From positions 28,398 through 92,397 of the forward strand of contig JAFPXY010000014.1 of NCBI GenBank assembly GCA_017394515.1: a DNA stretch of 64,000 nucleotides, written 5' to 3'. Positions 52,239-61,659 of this stretch are shown piece after piece. Positions within the stretch are counted from its first letter, which is position 1; each line of letters begins with the position of its first letter. Origin of the DNA: Bacillota bacterium. Lineage in GTDB: Bacteria; Bacillota; Clostridia; Peptostreptococcales; Anaerovoracaceae. The notes below the pieces were generated by a model. That model saw nothing but the letters and a program-made list of their open reading frames with translations. It was not told the origin of the DNA and made no database searches. A program made the translations under genes and the position numbers.

Positions 52239-53363
52239 TCACATGTATTTGTCAACTTCCGCTGCCAACTTTTCAGCGCAGCGATCGGTATTTGCCACGT
52301 ATTTATGGATGAATTCCTTGAAATATTCCATGTCGTAGGGTTTGTCCAGATCTTCCACCAGCTTCTTAGGATCCCTGTCCGTATATCCCGGAAGCGTCCT
52401 GTAGTCGATGTCGAAGCCTCTTACGTCATCGTAATTCTCCATATCGAAATTATAGAAATAGAGCGGTATGTCCCTGACACCGGCCTCGTAGACCACGCAG
52501 GAATAGTCGCTTATCATCTTATCTCCCACAAAGAGCATGTCGAAGGTTGTATACTTCATGTCGATGATGAGTCCCGGGCTGTCATCCATGCCTTCAAGGC
52601 TCACCCTACTCAGTGGATGAAGCTTCACCACCAGATTGTATTTCTCGAAGTTAAAAGCTTCTACAAGGCCTCTAAATGCCTCTGTAAAGGCTGATTCGTC
52701 CTTTCTGAAGGTAGGAGCATAGATCACGTTGGGTTTGTCTTTAAGAGCAGGATAATCAGCATATATCTTCTCGCTGATCTCTGCCTCGTACTTCTTATCC
52801 TTAAGGCGATCCACCCTGGGAAGAGTGAAAAGTCTCATCTTCTCAATGGGAATATCGAAGCCCAGAGCCAGCCCCTGCTTTGAAGCCTCCCCTGCTGTGC
52901 AGCAGAAGGTGTAGTTTCTGTGCATCCTCATGGTCCTGGCCAGGCGAGCGTCGCTTGCTTCAGTCTTTCCAAAGATATTATATCCGAAGGACTTCATGGT
53001 ACCGATGGAATGCCAGATCTGGATAACCGTAAGTGACTTCCTCTGCTTAAGGATAGACACCGTCGGGCAATATGAGTCGATGATGGCGACCTTTGAAGTA
53101 GCCAGCTGGTACATCTGCGCTACCATGTGGAAAGCGTAGCTGATCCTGGTGCCGATACCTGAATTGGCGCCACCCTCCAGAGTCCTGCACATGTAGACCA
53201 CCTGGTGTCCCTGCTTCTCCAGTTCATTTCCCAGGAGCCTGAAGTCCAGGTTCACCTCGTTGGACTGGCGGCTGATCATGACCACCTTGTCCTTAACGGG
53301 CAGCAACTTGAAGAAAAGATATATGAAATTTGCGATTGCTATAAATATTTCCAGAATTATCAT
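52239..53363 (-). CDS. CDP-glycerol glycerophosphotransferase family protein (TagB/TagF-like)
   Basis: 374 residues, start ATG 53363 with GGAG in GGAGCAAAAAATG. Transfers glycerol- or ribitol-phosphate units in teichoic-acid-type polymers at the inner membrane face. A hydrophobic N-terminal helix anchors it. Family marks are QIWHSIGTMKSFGY, YAPTFRKDE, and the C-terminal HPLSR and DYSCVVYEAGV segments. It heads the three-gene wall-polymer unit. Confidence 0.9.
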   Translation of the reverse strand: MIILEIFIAIANFIYLFFKLLPVKDKVVMISRQSNEVNLDFRLLGNELEKQGHQVVYMCRTLEGGANSGIGTRISYAFHMVAQMYQLATSKVAIIDSYCPTVSILKQRKSLTVIQIWHSIGTMKSFGYNIFGKTEASDARLARTMRMHRNYTFCCTAGEASKQGLALGFDIPIEKMRLFTLPRVDRLKDKKYEAEISEKIYADYPALKDKPNVIYAPTFRKDESAFTEAFRGLVEAFNFEKYNLVVKLHPLSRVSLEGMDDSPGLIIDMKYTTFDMLFVGDKMISDYSCVVYEAGVRDIPLYFYNFDMENYDDVRGFDIDYRTLPGYTDRDPKKLVEDLDKPYDMEYFKEFIHKYVANTDRCAEKLAAEVDKYM

Positions 53364-53422
53364 TTTTTGCTCCTAACCTATACATAGTTATTATAGCAAA
53401 AAACTCGCGCCGCCACAACACT

Positions 53423-53453
53423 AAAAAAGCCCCGCTTATTATTGCGAGGCTTT
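53423..53453 (-). terminator. Terminator after the LbH-protein gene
   Basis: AAAGCCTCGC...GCGGGGCTTTTTT hairpin on the minus strand, 12 bases after the stop at 53465. Confidence 0.8.
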
Positions 53454-53464
53454 AATGTTAAATG

Positions 53465-54121
53465 TTAGTGTTTTGCGATAACGGTTCCGTCATTCTTATG
53501 GATGGAATTCTCGTGGATAACTCCCCTCACGCAGCTTGTAGGATAGATGTTGGAATGTCTGCCGATCATGGTGCCGGGATTCAGCACGGAGTTGCAGCCT
53601 ACTTCTACATAGTCGCCCAGCATGGCGCCTACCTTCTTGATACCGGTCTCGATCTTCTCTTCGCCGTCCTTTACGACCACGAGAGTCTTGTCGGACTTGA
53701 CATTGGAAGTGATGGAGCCTGCTCCCATGTGGCTGTAATATCCGAGGATGGAGTCCCCAACATAGTTATAGTGCGGTGTCTGAACGTGATCGAAGAGGAT
53801 GACGTTCTTGAGTTCAACGGAGTTACCTACTACACAGTCTGCGCCAACCAGAGCGGAGCTTCTGATGAAGGCACCGTGGCGGACTTCCGTGTTAGGTCCG
53901 ATGATGCAGGGAGCGCCGAGATATGCAGAGGGAAATACCTTCGCTGTCTTGTGTACCCAGACGTTCTCTGATACTTCTTCATAGTCATCACCAAGAGTCG
54001 GTCCTAAAGCGAGGATCATGTCCTTGATTCCCTTAAGAGCTTCCCAGGGATAGGTGAACTGTGAGAGATAATCTTTTGCCAGTGTATGGTCAAGATCATA
54101 TAAGTCTTTAATGGTATACAT
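53465..54121 (-). CDS. Left-handed beta-helix protein, GlmU C-terminal-like
   Basis: 218 residues with hexapeptide repeats (VFPSAYLGAPCIIGPNTEVRHGAFIRSS and on), the trimeric left-handed beta-helix of acyl- and nucleotidyl-transferases. Similar to the acetyltransferase half of GlmU and to UDP-GlcNAc pyrophosphorylase-related proteins, but there is no N-terminal nucleotidyltransferase domain. It overlaps the nagB stop (TAATG) and lies in one unit with nagB and glmM, so an amino-sugar-phosphate acetyltransferase role is likely. Confidence 0.8.
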   Translation of the reverse strand: MYTIKDLYDLDHTLAKDYLSQFTYPWEALKGIKDMILALGPTLGDDYEEVSENVWVHKTAKVFPSAYLGAPCIIGPNTEVRHGAFIRSSALVGADCVVGNSVELKNVILFDHVQTPHYNYVGDSILGYYSHMGAGSITSNVKSDKTLVVVKDGEEKIETGIKKVGAMLGDYVEVGCNSVLNPGTMIGRHSNIYPTSCVRGVIHENSIHKNDGTVIAKH

Positions 54122-54912
54122 TAGAGTCTCTCCTTCTTCTCGATGTCAAGGAAATACTTATATGTATCAACTGTAAGTTCTCCGCAAGCTTCTTCATCGC
54201 AAGCGATGATGGCTGCGTTGTGCATCTGAAGAGCGCTGCAGGTCCACTTCTGGGAAACGCCGCCCTCTACTACAGCTGCCATAGCTCTTGCCTTGTTGTG
54301 GCCGGAGATCAGTACGAGAACTTCCTTGGAGTCTGTAACGGTTCCAATACCTACTGAAAGTGCCTGAGCAGGAACTGCCTCAGGGTCGTTTCCGAAGAAT
54401 CTGGAGTTAACAATCCTGGTGTCTGTGGTCAGGTCTCTAACGCCGGTTCTGGAAGTAAGTGAGGTGTAAGGCTCATTGAATGCCAGGTGGCCATCAACGC
54501 CGATTCCGCCCATGAACAGGTCGATTCCACCGTAGGAAGCGATCTTTTCTTCATAACGAGCGCACTCGCCTTCCGGATCATCTGTCATGCCGTTGAGAAT
54601 ATTGATGTTCTCAGGCTTCATGTCTACGAGATGATCGAAGAAATTGTCGTGCATGAAGTACCAGTAGCTCTGGTCATGCTCGTGAGGGAGTCCCAGGTAC
54701 TCATCCATGTTGAAGGTTACGACGTTTGCAAAAGATAATTCGCCGGCCTTGTTTTTTGCGATAAGTTCCTTATATACTCCGATGGGAGAAGATCCTGTGG
54801 GGAGTCCCAGTACGAAGGGTCTGTCTTCCTTATGAGCGTTTATCTTAGCAGCGATATAGTCAGCTGCCCACTTGCACATCTTTTCATAATTGTCTTGAAT
54901 AACTACTCTCAT
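54121..54912 (-). CDS. nagB: Glucosamine-6-phosphate deaminase
   Basis: Converts glucosamine-6-phosphate to fructose-6-phosphate and ammonia. 263 residues. The signatures LGLPTGSSPIGVYKEL, NMDEYLGLP and GGIGVDGHLAFNEP (active-site Asp and His region) are intact. RBS AGGAGG. It lies 15 bases after glmM, linking amino-sugar use and synthesis. Confidence 0.96.
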   Translation of the reverse strand: MRVVIQDNYEKMCKWAADYIAAKINAHKEDRPFVLGLPTGSSPIGVYKELIAKNKAGELSFANVVTFNMDEYLGLPHEHDQSYWYFMHDNFFDHLVDMKPENINILNGMTDDPEGECARYEEKIASYGGIDLFMGGIGVDGHLAFNEPYTSLTSRTGVRDLTTDTRIVNSRFFGNDPEAVPAQALSVGIGTVTDSKEVLVLISGHNKARAMAAVVEGGVSQKWTCSALQMHNAAIIACDEEACGELTVDTYKYFLDIEKKERL

Positions 54913-54927
54913 TTTGTCCTCCTGTTA

Positions 54928-56274
54928 TTATGCTAAATGGCCTTTTGCCTCAATTACTCCGATTACTTCATCTACATATTTCTCGCAGATTTCTTCACTG
55001 CCTGCTTCTACCATGACACGGATAACCGGTTCTGTACCGGATTCACGTACCAGGATCCGTCCGGTATCTCCCAAAGCCTTGCTTACGCGTTCAACTGCTG
55101 CCTGAACGTCGGGATCGTTCTGTGCTTCCGGTTTGGATTTAACGCGAACGTTCTTAAGTACCTGAGGATAGAATACCACAGGCTCTGCAAGCTTACTCAT
55201 AGGCTTTTCCTTGGCAAGCATTACTTCCATCATCTTGAGGGATGTAAGGATACCGTCACCGGTGGTTGCATACTTGGTAAAGATGATGTGGCCGGACTGC
55301 TCTCCGCCGATGCGGTTTCCGGTCTCTACCATGTTCTCGTAAACGTATTTATCTCCTACCTTGGTCTTGTCGTATTCGATACCAACCTTGTCCAATGCCT
55401 TGTAAAGGCCGAAGTTGGACATTACTGTGGTAACGACTTTGTTGTTGACCAGTTTGTCTCTTTCCTTCATGTAAAGGCCATAGATGTAAAGAATATGGTC
55501 GCCGGTGATGACGTTGCCCTTTTCATCTACGCAAAGGCATCTGTCAGCGTCTCCGTCATAGGCAAAGCCCACGTCGAGATTGTTATCCACTACGAACTTC
55601 TGAAGGTGTTCGATGTGAGTGGAACCGCAGTCGGTATTGATGTTGTATCCATCGGGTTCAGCATTTATAACATAAGTCTTGGCTCCGATAGCATCGAATA
55701 CGCTCTTGGCGATCTGCCATGCAGCGCCGTTAGCGCAGTCAAGGCCGACTCTGACACCCTTGAAGCTGTATTTTGAAAGGCCGATGAGATAGCCGATGTA
55801 ACGGTTTCTTCCGGATGAATAATCCACAGTTCTGCCGATGGCTTCTCTTTCAGCTACAGGAACTTCGATCTTGCCGTCGATGTAATCTTCGATGCGAAGA
55901 AGTGTTTCCTCATCCATCTTCTCTCCGTTGAAGTTAACGATCTTGATACCGTTATCGTAGTACGGATTGTGAGAAGCAGAGATCATGATGCCGCAGTCGA
56001 AATCATCAACTCTTGTGATGTAGGAAACTGAAGGTGTGGTAGTAACGTGCATGATATATGCGTCCGCACCGGATGCTACCAGTCCTGTGCAAAGTGCGGA
56101 TTCAAACATATAGCTTGACCGTCTGGTGTCCTTGCCGATGAGGACCTTGGCCTTCTTACCGATCCTTGCACCATAGTACCAACCTAAATAACGGCCGATC
56201 TTGATGGCGTGCTCGTAATTAAGACCTTTGTTGGCTTCACCTCTGAAGCCGTCTGTTCCAAAGTATTTACCCAT
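54928..56274 (-). CDS. glmM: Phosphoglucosamine mutase
   Basis: Converts glucosamine-6-phosphate to glucosamine-1-phosphate for UDP-GlcNAc. 448 residues. The catalytic phosphoserine loop MISASHNPYYDNGIK, metal loop AYDGDADRC, GGEQSGH sugar loop and RESGTEPVIRVMVE phosphate loop are present. First gene of the unit, with a consensus promoter. Confidence 0.97.
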   Translation of the reverse strand: MGKYFGTDGFRGEANKGLNYEHAIKIGRYLGWYYGARIGKKAKVLIGKDTRRSSYMFESALCTGLVASGADAYIMHVTTTPSVSYITRVDDFDCGIMISASHNPYYDNGIKIVNFNGEKMDEETLLRIEDYIDGKIEVPVAEREAIGRTVDYSSGRNRYIGYLIGLSKYSFKGVRVGLDCANGAAWQIAKSVFDAIGAKTYVINAEPDGYNINTDCGSTHIEHLQKFVVDNNLDVGFAYDGDADRCLCVDEKGNVITGDHILYIYGLYMKERDKLVNNKVVTTVMSNFGLYKALDKVGIEYDKTKVGDKYVYENMVETGNRIGGEQSGHIIFTKYATTGDGILTSLKMMEVMLAKEKPMSKLAEPVVFYPQVLKNVRVKSKPEAQNDPDVQAAVERVSKALGDTGRILVRESGTEPVIRVMVEAGSEEICEKYVDEVIGVIEAKGHLA

Positions 56275-56333
56275 TATTTTTACCTCATATATAAAAAGTG
56301 TATAAATTCATTGCTAAAAATTAACAACGAAAT

Positions 56334-56362
56334 ATTATACACCTTTTAATGTATTATGTCAA
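56334..56362 (-). promoter_or_regulatory. Promoter of glmM-nagB
   Basis: Perfect TTGACA, 17-base spacer and perfect TATAAT on the minus strand. Confidence 0.9.
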
Positions 56363-56384
56363 TTATTCGGCTTGTATAAATGAG

Positions 56385-57326
56385 CTATCCCATGAGGGCT
56401 GAGAACACCAAATATGCGGTCTTAAGCTCATCATGGACAATGGTCCCCTGCTCTATTCGAACGAGATCATCCGTGATCAGTCTGGCTTTCATCTTCTTCA
56501 CTTTATCCCGATCCAGCTCCACTCTGAATTTGTTCTCCTTGGTACGATAACGCTCGGATATCTCCCTGTCCACAGTGCCGTTATTGGCAATTACCAGATC
56601 CACCTTGCGACCGCCCAGATAGCGATTGAGTACGCGGACGTGGTCACTTACAGAATACCCGTCTGTCTCTCCCGGTTGAGTCACCAGATTGGAAATATAC
56701 ATGATGGGAGCACTGGTCTTCCCAAGAGCATCCAGCACCGCCGGAGTTATAAGATGCGGGATAATGCTGGTGTACAGACTTCCCGGGCTGAGGATTATCA
56801 TATCAGCCTCCAGGATCTTGTCGACAACCTCCTGATTCACCCTGATGGGATGGTCGTAGGTCAAATATTCGATATCCTTTATGTTCTGGCTGACCGCCAC
56901 CTCACCGATATAGTCCATGCCCTTTCCGTGGCCGATAAGTTCGATCTTTTCTTCTGTTAAAGGCAGCACCGTTCCCTTGACCCTTAACAGGTTCGACATG
57001 TACTTGGTTGCTTCCGTCAGATCTCCCTTGAGATCTATCAAAGCTGCCAGAAGGATGTTCCTCACGGGATGATTGTGGAGCGTTCCATCCTTCTCGAATC
57101 TATAGCTAAGAAGCTTCAAAAAATCCTCGTCAACATTAGCCATGGTGATGAGCACCTTCCCCAAATCTCCCACAGCAGGTATATCCAGTTCTTCTTTTAA
57201 TATGCCGGTGCTGGAACCGTCATCGCTCACGGCAATGACCGCGGTTACGTCCACCGGAAAAAGTTTGAGGCCCGACAGGATGGATGAAATGCCTGTGCCT
57301 CCGCCAAAAATTACTATCTTTTTCAT
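56385..57326 (-). CDS. yvcK: Gluconeogenesis factor YvcK
   Basis: UDP-sugar-binding protein of the CofD fold that affects carbon flow and cell-wall synthesis. 313 residues. The N-terminal FGGGTGISSILSGLK loop and AVSDDGSSTG are typical of YvcK. Placed beside glmM, which fits a role in amino-sugar supply. The usual partners rapZ (yvcJ) and whiA are not seen in this window. Confidence 0.93.
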   Translation of the reverse strand: MKKIVIFGGGTGISSILSGLKLFPVDVTAVIAVSDDGSSTGILKEELDIPAVGDLGKVLITMANVDEDFLKLLSYRFEKDGTLHNHPVRNILLAALIDLKGDLTEATKYMSNLLRVKGTVLPLTEEKIELIGHGKGMDYIGEVAVSQNIKDIEYLTYDHPIRVNQEVVDKILEADMIILSPGSLYTSIIPHLITPAVLDALGKTSAPIMYISNLVTQPGETDGYSVSDHVRVLNRYLGGRKVDLVIANNGTVDREISERYRTKENKFRVELDRDKVKKMKARLITDDLVRIEQGTIVHDELKTAYLVFSALMG

Positions 57327-57389
57327 GTCACTTTACCTCTTTAAGGTATTATATCACAAAAAATCCTTCACTCCTACTATTTTTAATGA

Positions 57390-57418
57390 TTGAAATTTAT
57401 TTTTAAAAAATATATAAT
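57390..57418 (+). promoter_or_regulatory. Promoter of the MerR-type gene
   Basis: TTGAAA, 17-base AT-only spacer, TATAAT; the start of transcription is about 35 bases before ATG 57460. Confidence 0.8.
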
Positions 57419-57459
57419 AGAATTTGTTTGGAGAGAAATTTTTTTGGAGGATCGCGTTA

Positions 57460-58320
57460 ATGAACAACCCCAGAGAGTTTACCTTGACATCTACACAGCT
57501 TGCCAAGGCCTGTGGCATAAGCCGTGCAACGGTGCTCCGTCTTGAGAAGCGCGGGCTCATCAAGCCCATAGAAAGAGACGCCGAAAACACAACTAGACAT
57601 TACGACATATCTGCGTTATATCAGACCAATGCTCTTCTGATGCTTCAGGAACTTGGCTTCGATAATCAGACCATTCAGGACTTTATCGAGAATAACAGCA
57701 ATTATAACGTCATCAAATTTGCCCTTAATAAGAGGATTAATGAGGCTATCAATCTTTTGGATTCCCTTTCAAATTACACGGATCCAACAAATCACTTAAA
57801 AATAAGCGATAGCGATCGTAACGGATTTATAGCTTATGCTGAAGAAGTGAAATTCGATGGAGATTGGGAAGCTGCCAAGTATCTTTTCCTCGTCCCCTTG
57901 AACAATGCTATAAGGCGCGGTTATGAGTTGGATATGAACACACCAACAGCATTGGTTATCCCTGACAAATATATTGCCAATCCCAAGGATCCCGATGCCA
58001 CGGCTAAGATCTTCATTCCCATCAATCCGGTGACAGTTCGCCTTACAGAGAGCAAAAAAATCGTATATATCAACGGTGAAATCGATCTTCCAAGAGAGCC
58101 CTTGATAGTTTCCATGGAGAACGCTAATTATACCAGTATTACCTGGCATGGGGATTTCAAAGGTTTCGATCAAGCCTTCGAGGTTCTTAATCAACATCTG
58201 GAAGAAAACAATATCAGCACTTACAATTACAGTCATATCGCCTTCTATCATGGCGAATTCTTCGGAAAGATGATCCCCAAGGAAAGGAACTTCGTCCGAG
58301 TCTTCAAAAAACACAAATAA
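57460..58320 (+). CDS. MerR-family regulator with effector-binding-like C-terminal domain
   Basis: 286 residues from ATG 57460 (GGAGG upstream). A winged helix at about 10-75 (STQLAKACGISRATVLRLEKRGLIKPIERD and YDISALYQTNALLMLQELGF), a linking helix, then a 150-residue domain of the GyrI/BltR effector type (SITWHGDFKGFDQAFEVLNQHLEENN). It probably senses a small molecule. No clear target gene adjoins it; the genes either side have their own promoters or terminators. Confidence 0.85.
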   Translation: MNNPREFTLTSTQLAKACGISRATVLRLEKRGLIKPIERDAENTTRHYDISALYQTNALLMLQELGFDNQTIQDFIENNSNYNVIKFALNKRINEAINLLDSLSNYTDPTNHLKISDSDRNGFIAYAEEVKFDGDWEAAKYLFLVPLNNAIRRGYELDMNTPTALVIPDKYIANPKDPDATAKIFIPINPVTVRLTESKKIVYINGEIDLPREPLIVSMENANYTSITWHGDFKGFDQAFEVLNQHLEENNISTYNYSHIAFYHGEFFGKMIPKERNFVRVFKKHK

Positions 58321-58331
58321 TCAGATGACCT

Positions 58332-58364
58332 CACCCGCTGCAAAAAATCCACAGCGGGTGTTTA
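58332..58364 (+). terminator. Terminator of the MerR-type gene
   Basis: CACCCGCTG / CAGCGGGTG stem with an 11-base loop and TTTATTT after it. Confidence 0.85.
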
Positions 58365-58371
58365 TTTAAGT

Positions 58372-58403
58372 AAAGGGAGACGCCCTGATGACGTCTCCCT
58401 TTT
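58372..58403 (-). terminator. Terminator of the M28 peptidase gene
   Basis: AAAAGGGAGACG...CGTCTCCCTTT hairpin, converging with the MerR terminator. Confidence 0.8.
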
Positions 58404-58444
58404 AAGGTTTTGACATATGTCGTAAATAAGAGGTTAAGCCTACT

Positions 58445-61339
58445 CTATTTTTTGATCTTAATGGATTTCTTTACCCAAGGTCCATAGTAGTTCTTTCCTT
58501 CGATCTTGGTAATAGCACGTACGCGGAAGTTGTACTTCTTACCTTTCTTAAGAGCCTTGGTAGTAGCTTTAGCCTTGGTGAAGGACTTCTTAAGGTTGGT
58601 CCATTTCTTAGCAGTGGAAAGCTTATACTGGATCTGATAAGCTGTAGCTCCGGGTGCCTTGGTGTACTTGACGGTTACCTTTCTGCTCTTCTGTGTGAGC
58701 TTGAGTCCAGTGACCGTTCTTGTCTTAGCAAGGTTGATCTGGAGTTGCTTGATCTCCTTCTTAAGAGCAGCTATAGCTGCTGCATCAGCTTCCTGAGCTG
58801 CCTTGGCTTCATCAAGAGCAGCCTGTGTAGCTGCGTTATTCTCCTCTGCTGCCTTGGCTGCTGCTTCCAGTTCAGCTATCTTCTGTTCGCTTGTTGATAA
58901 AGCATCCTGTGCAGCTTCCAGTGCTTCCTGAGCTTTCTCTGCTGCTGCTTCGAGATCTGCGATCTTAGCTTCGTCTTTCTCAAGGGCATTCTGAGCTTCT
59001 GCCAGTGCTTCCTGAGCTTCTTCTACTGCAGCCTGAGCATCTAATACTTCATCTGTCAGACCTGCTAAGATCTCACTGCTGTAGCTATCAATAAAGATCT
59101 CATTTGCATAAGCTACTGCTGCATCTGTAGCGGCAACGATATCGTTATAGTACTGATTCTCTAAAGTTGTGAATGCTCTTGTCGGTTTCTCAAGCAGATA
59201 CTTAGAAACTGATCTGATAGCTTCTTTATACCAATCGCCCCAAGCATTCAATACTTCCTTCTCTGCTACGAGTTCATCATATGGATTCTTATCAGGTTTA
59301 GAAGCATAAATCAAGTGATGATCGGTGTTAACTTTCTCTACATTGGAAATACGATCGATTGCTGCATCGCGAACGATCTTCAAAATGTTCTGTGCAACGC
59401 CTTCCTTAGCATCAACAGCATTAGCAGTCATAAAGGCGGTTGCTGCTGTTGTGATATTAACGTTGCCCATCTCTCTTGCACTTGACATATTAAGTGTATC
59501 TACAGAGCTATGATATGTATAGTCTGTGAAGTGCCATGTAAGTAGTGCAGGAATCTGAGCCTGAAGGAATACGCTGTGGTCTGATCCACCCTCATAAGGA
59601 CAAACATCGACTTCGAAACCATCGTCAATATATTTAGTTACACTGTTTCCGGAATCGATATAAAGGTCATTCAGATAATAACCTTCCTGGAACAGATTGC
59701 TGAAACCTCCTGCTCCCCACAGAGTATGTGAATCAGGTACACGCACGAATTCGCCGGGCTCATTGTCAGGATGTGTGGAGGTGTAGGTCTCGTCGTAAGC
59801 TTCTACATCTTCCCAAGGAAGAAGATCCAAAGTATAGAGATACTTAGCTGAAGGGTCAGGTGATTTCTCGACTCTCATGTGGCCGCCTGTCTTCTCAGGA
59901 TCTTCACCGGTCATATCCATATCGAGGGACATTACCAGCTTCTCACATTCTTCTTTATGGCTTGAGATGTATAATCTTGCCATGGTCATTTCATCGCCCC
60001 AAAGGAAGGTGATGGTTCTTTCAGGTCTTTCGATCTTGCCTTCGTCGATGGCTTTCTTAAGATTGATAGCCATTCCTGTCAGACAGCCTACACCAGTAGC
60101 ATTGTCATTGGAACCAGGCTCCTGTACGTGAGCACAGATGAGGATTCTTTCCTCAGGCTTGGATGCTCCCTTGATCTCTGCGATGGTAACAGCCTGACCA
60201 AGTCCGCCATGATCAGGATCATTCATAGCATAAGTATCTCCGATAGAGATGCTCTTGATCTTAATGGGCTTATCTCCTGCTTTAGTAAGGAGTTCCTTTA
60301 AAGCTGCCTTCTGATCTACAGAGAACTGCCAGGAAACGATAGGTTTACCTGTTGCAGTCTGCTTGGAAGTATTGGCAAGGGAACCGCCCTGTGCATATCT
60401 TGCAGAATACTTGAAGGGTTCGATAACTTCACCATTTTCATCCATAGGCAGGTTATAGTTGGATAAACTGTTGGTGGACATTGCAGCCACGCCACCTACC
60501 TGCTGAGCAAAACTCCATGTATTGGAAAGAGATGAATCAGAAAGGATAGCCTTGCCTGCCAGTGTGGTGAGGTCAGATACCAGAGAGCACTTCATGTTAG
60601 GAGCACGCCCTGAGATGGTTCCTACGTATACAGCCTCTCCTTCTACTCCCTTGGCCTCAGCGGGGTCTGTGCCTCTGGGGTCAGTGAAGCATGTCTGCCA
60701 AGCCAGATGGCAACGCTTATTGAGTTCAGCTTCCTTACCGTTCTCAACGTTGATTCTCTTGCCATCATCATCCTTAGCGGTGATCCATTTCCACATCTCA
60801 TCAGGATTCTTAGCGTCATAAAGTTCGCCATAATGCTTCTGATATGTCTCGGAAGTAGGATCAAAAGCATATGATTCTACATCGATTCTAGCCTTCAGTG
60901 CTTCAGCTCCCTCAATTCCTTCAGGGATCTCAACTTCCAGCTTAGCATATTCCGGATTCCATGTAAGGTTGCTTACATCGTTGAAATATGTTACCCATGC
61001 AAAGTCGTCGGTATTGTCCGAGCTCTTGTCATTAGCACTCTTTTCAGTGGAAGGACAAGCATCTTTGCCATTGAATACATATCCAGCTTTCTCCAGCTGC
61101 TCAGGAACGAAATTAGCAATTACCTGATTTTGCCAGGTGCCTCCTGTGGTACGCCAGCCCATATAAGTATATGACAGGTAATCGAATGCCTCTTCGCCAT
61201 CAATTACTTTGCTTAATTGAGTGACATAATCCTTCATGTAATCAGTCTGCTCATCATCGCCATAGGCTGTTGTAACAGCCGTGAAACTGAAGGTGAAGAT
61301 TACGCACAAGCATAAAACGATCGTCAATAATCTTTTCAC
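58445..61339 (-). CDS. Exported M28-type zinc aminopeptidase with coiled-coil and basic C-terminal domain
   Basis: 964 residues. Signal peptide at 1-27 (cleavage near TAYG-DD). The M28 catalytic domain holds the zinc and catalytic residues: His404 and Asp412 in CAHVQEPGSNDNATG, then WGDEMT, SLDMDMTG and GGSDHSVF. Removes N-terminal residues from peptides outside the cell. About residues 760-880 are an Ala/Glu coiled coil. The last 85 form a fibronectin-III-like, lysine-rich domain (GATAYQIQYKLSTAKKWTNL). The same tail is on the upstream M14 protein. It may bind the wall by charge. RBS AGGAGG. Confidence 0.9.
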   Translation of the reverse strand: MKRLLTIVLCLCVIFTFSFTAVTTAYGDDEQTDYMKDYVTQLSKVIDGEEAFDYLSYTYMGWRTTGGTWQNQVIANFVPEQLEKAGYVFNGKDACPSTEKSANDKSSDNTDDFAWVTYFNDVSNLTWNPEYAKLEVEIPEGIEGAEALKARIDVESYAFDPTSETYQKHYGELYDAKNPDEMWKWITAKDDDGKRINVENGKEAELNKRCHLAWQTCFTDPRGTDPAEAKGVEGEAVYVGTISGRAPNMKCSLVSDLTTLAGKAILSDSSLSNTWSFAQQVGGVAAMSTNSLSNYNLPMDENGEVIEPFKYSARYAQGGSLANTSKQTATGKPIVSWQFSVDQKAALKELLTKAGDKPIKIKSISIGDTYAMNDPDHGGLGQAVTIAEIKGASKPEERILICAHVQEPGSNDNATGVGCLTGMAINLKKAIDEGKIERPERTITFLWGDEMTMARLYISSHKEECEKLVMSLDMDMTGEDPEKTGGHMRVEKSPDPSAKYLYTLDLLPWEDVEAYDETYTSTHPDNEPGEFVRVPDSHTLWGAGGFSNLFQEGYYLNDLYIDSGNSVTKYIDDGFEVDVCPYEGGSDHSVFLQAQIPALLTWHFTDYTYHSSVDTLNMSSAREMGNVNITTAATAFMTANAVDAKEGVAQNILKIVRDAAIDRISNVEKVNTDHHLIYASKPDKNPYDELVAEKEVLNAWGDWYKEAIRSVSKYLLEKPTRAFTTLENQYYNDIVAATDAAVAYANEIFIDSYSSEILAGLTDEVLDAQAAVEEAQEALAEAQNALEKDEAKIADLEAAAEKAQEALEAAQDALSTSEQKIAELEAAAKAAEENNAATQAALDEAKAAQEADAAAIAALKKEIKQLQINLAKTRTVTGLKLTQKSRKVTVKYTKAPGATAYQIQYKLSTAKKWTNLKKSFTKAKATTKALKKGKKYNFRVRAITKIEGKNYYGPWVKKSIKIKK

Positions 61340-61378
61340 AGTTTTTCCTCCTTTTCCTAAAAAATGAAGTAAAAATCT

Positions 61379-61424
61379 TTGATAATAACCTGTAGTTTAA
61401 TTAACATAAAAATGTTATTATCAA
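61379..61424. repeat. 46-base inverted repeat upstream of the M28 gene
   Basis: Arms TTGATAATAAC and GTTATTATCAA (11 bases each, perfect) around 24 AT-rich bases, 40-85 bases before the start codon. Candidate operator or leader structure. Confidence 0.65.
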
Positions 61425-61582
61425 TCACTCAATGTCTGTGAACCCTTCTCAATAGATTCAAACCTAGCAAAAAACAGGCATCACAGGCATTTCTCATTTA
61501 CAAATACATTTAAACATGTTCAGGCATGAACACTCAAGCAGTTTTTTTATTTAATCCGTAAAAGTGTTAACGTCTTGCCATT

Positions 61583-61616
61583 AAAAGGGGTGGGCCAATT
61601 TCTTGGCCCACCCTTT
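61583..61616 (-). terminator. Terminator of the M14 gene
   Basis: AAGGGTGGGCCAA-GAAA-TTGGCCCACCCCTT stem, followed by TTAATGG on the minus strand. Confidence 0.85.
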
Positions 61617-61659
61617 CTACGCTTTTGACATATATAATTATCTTATACTAGTCTTTTGA

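Larger units (their letters stand above)
61340..61659. other. Gene-free stretch before the M28 gene
   Basis: Contains the M28 RBS, a 46-base inverted repeat (61379-61424) and the terminator of the M14 gene (61583-61616). Between these I see AT-rich sequence without a recognisable feature. Confidence 0.75.
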
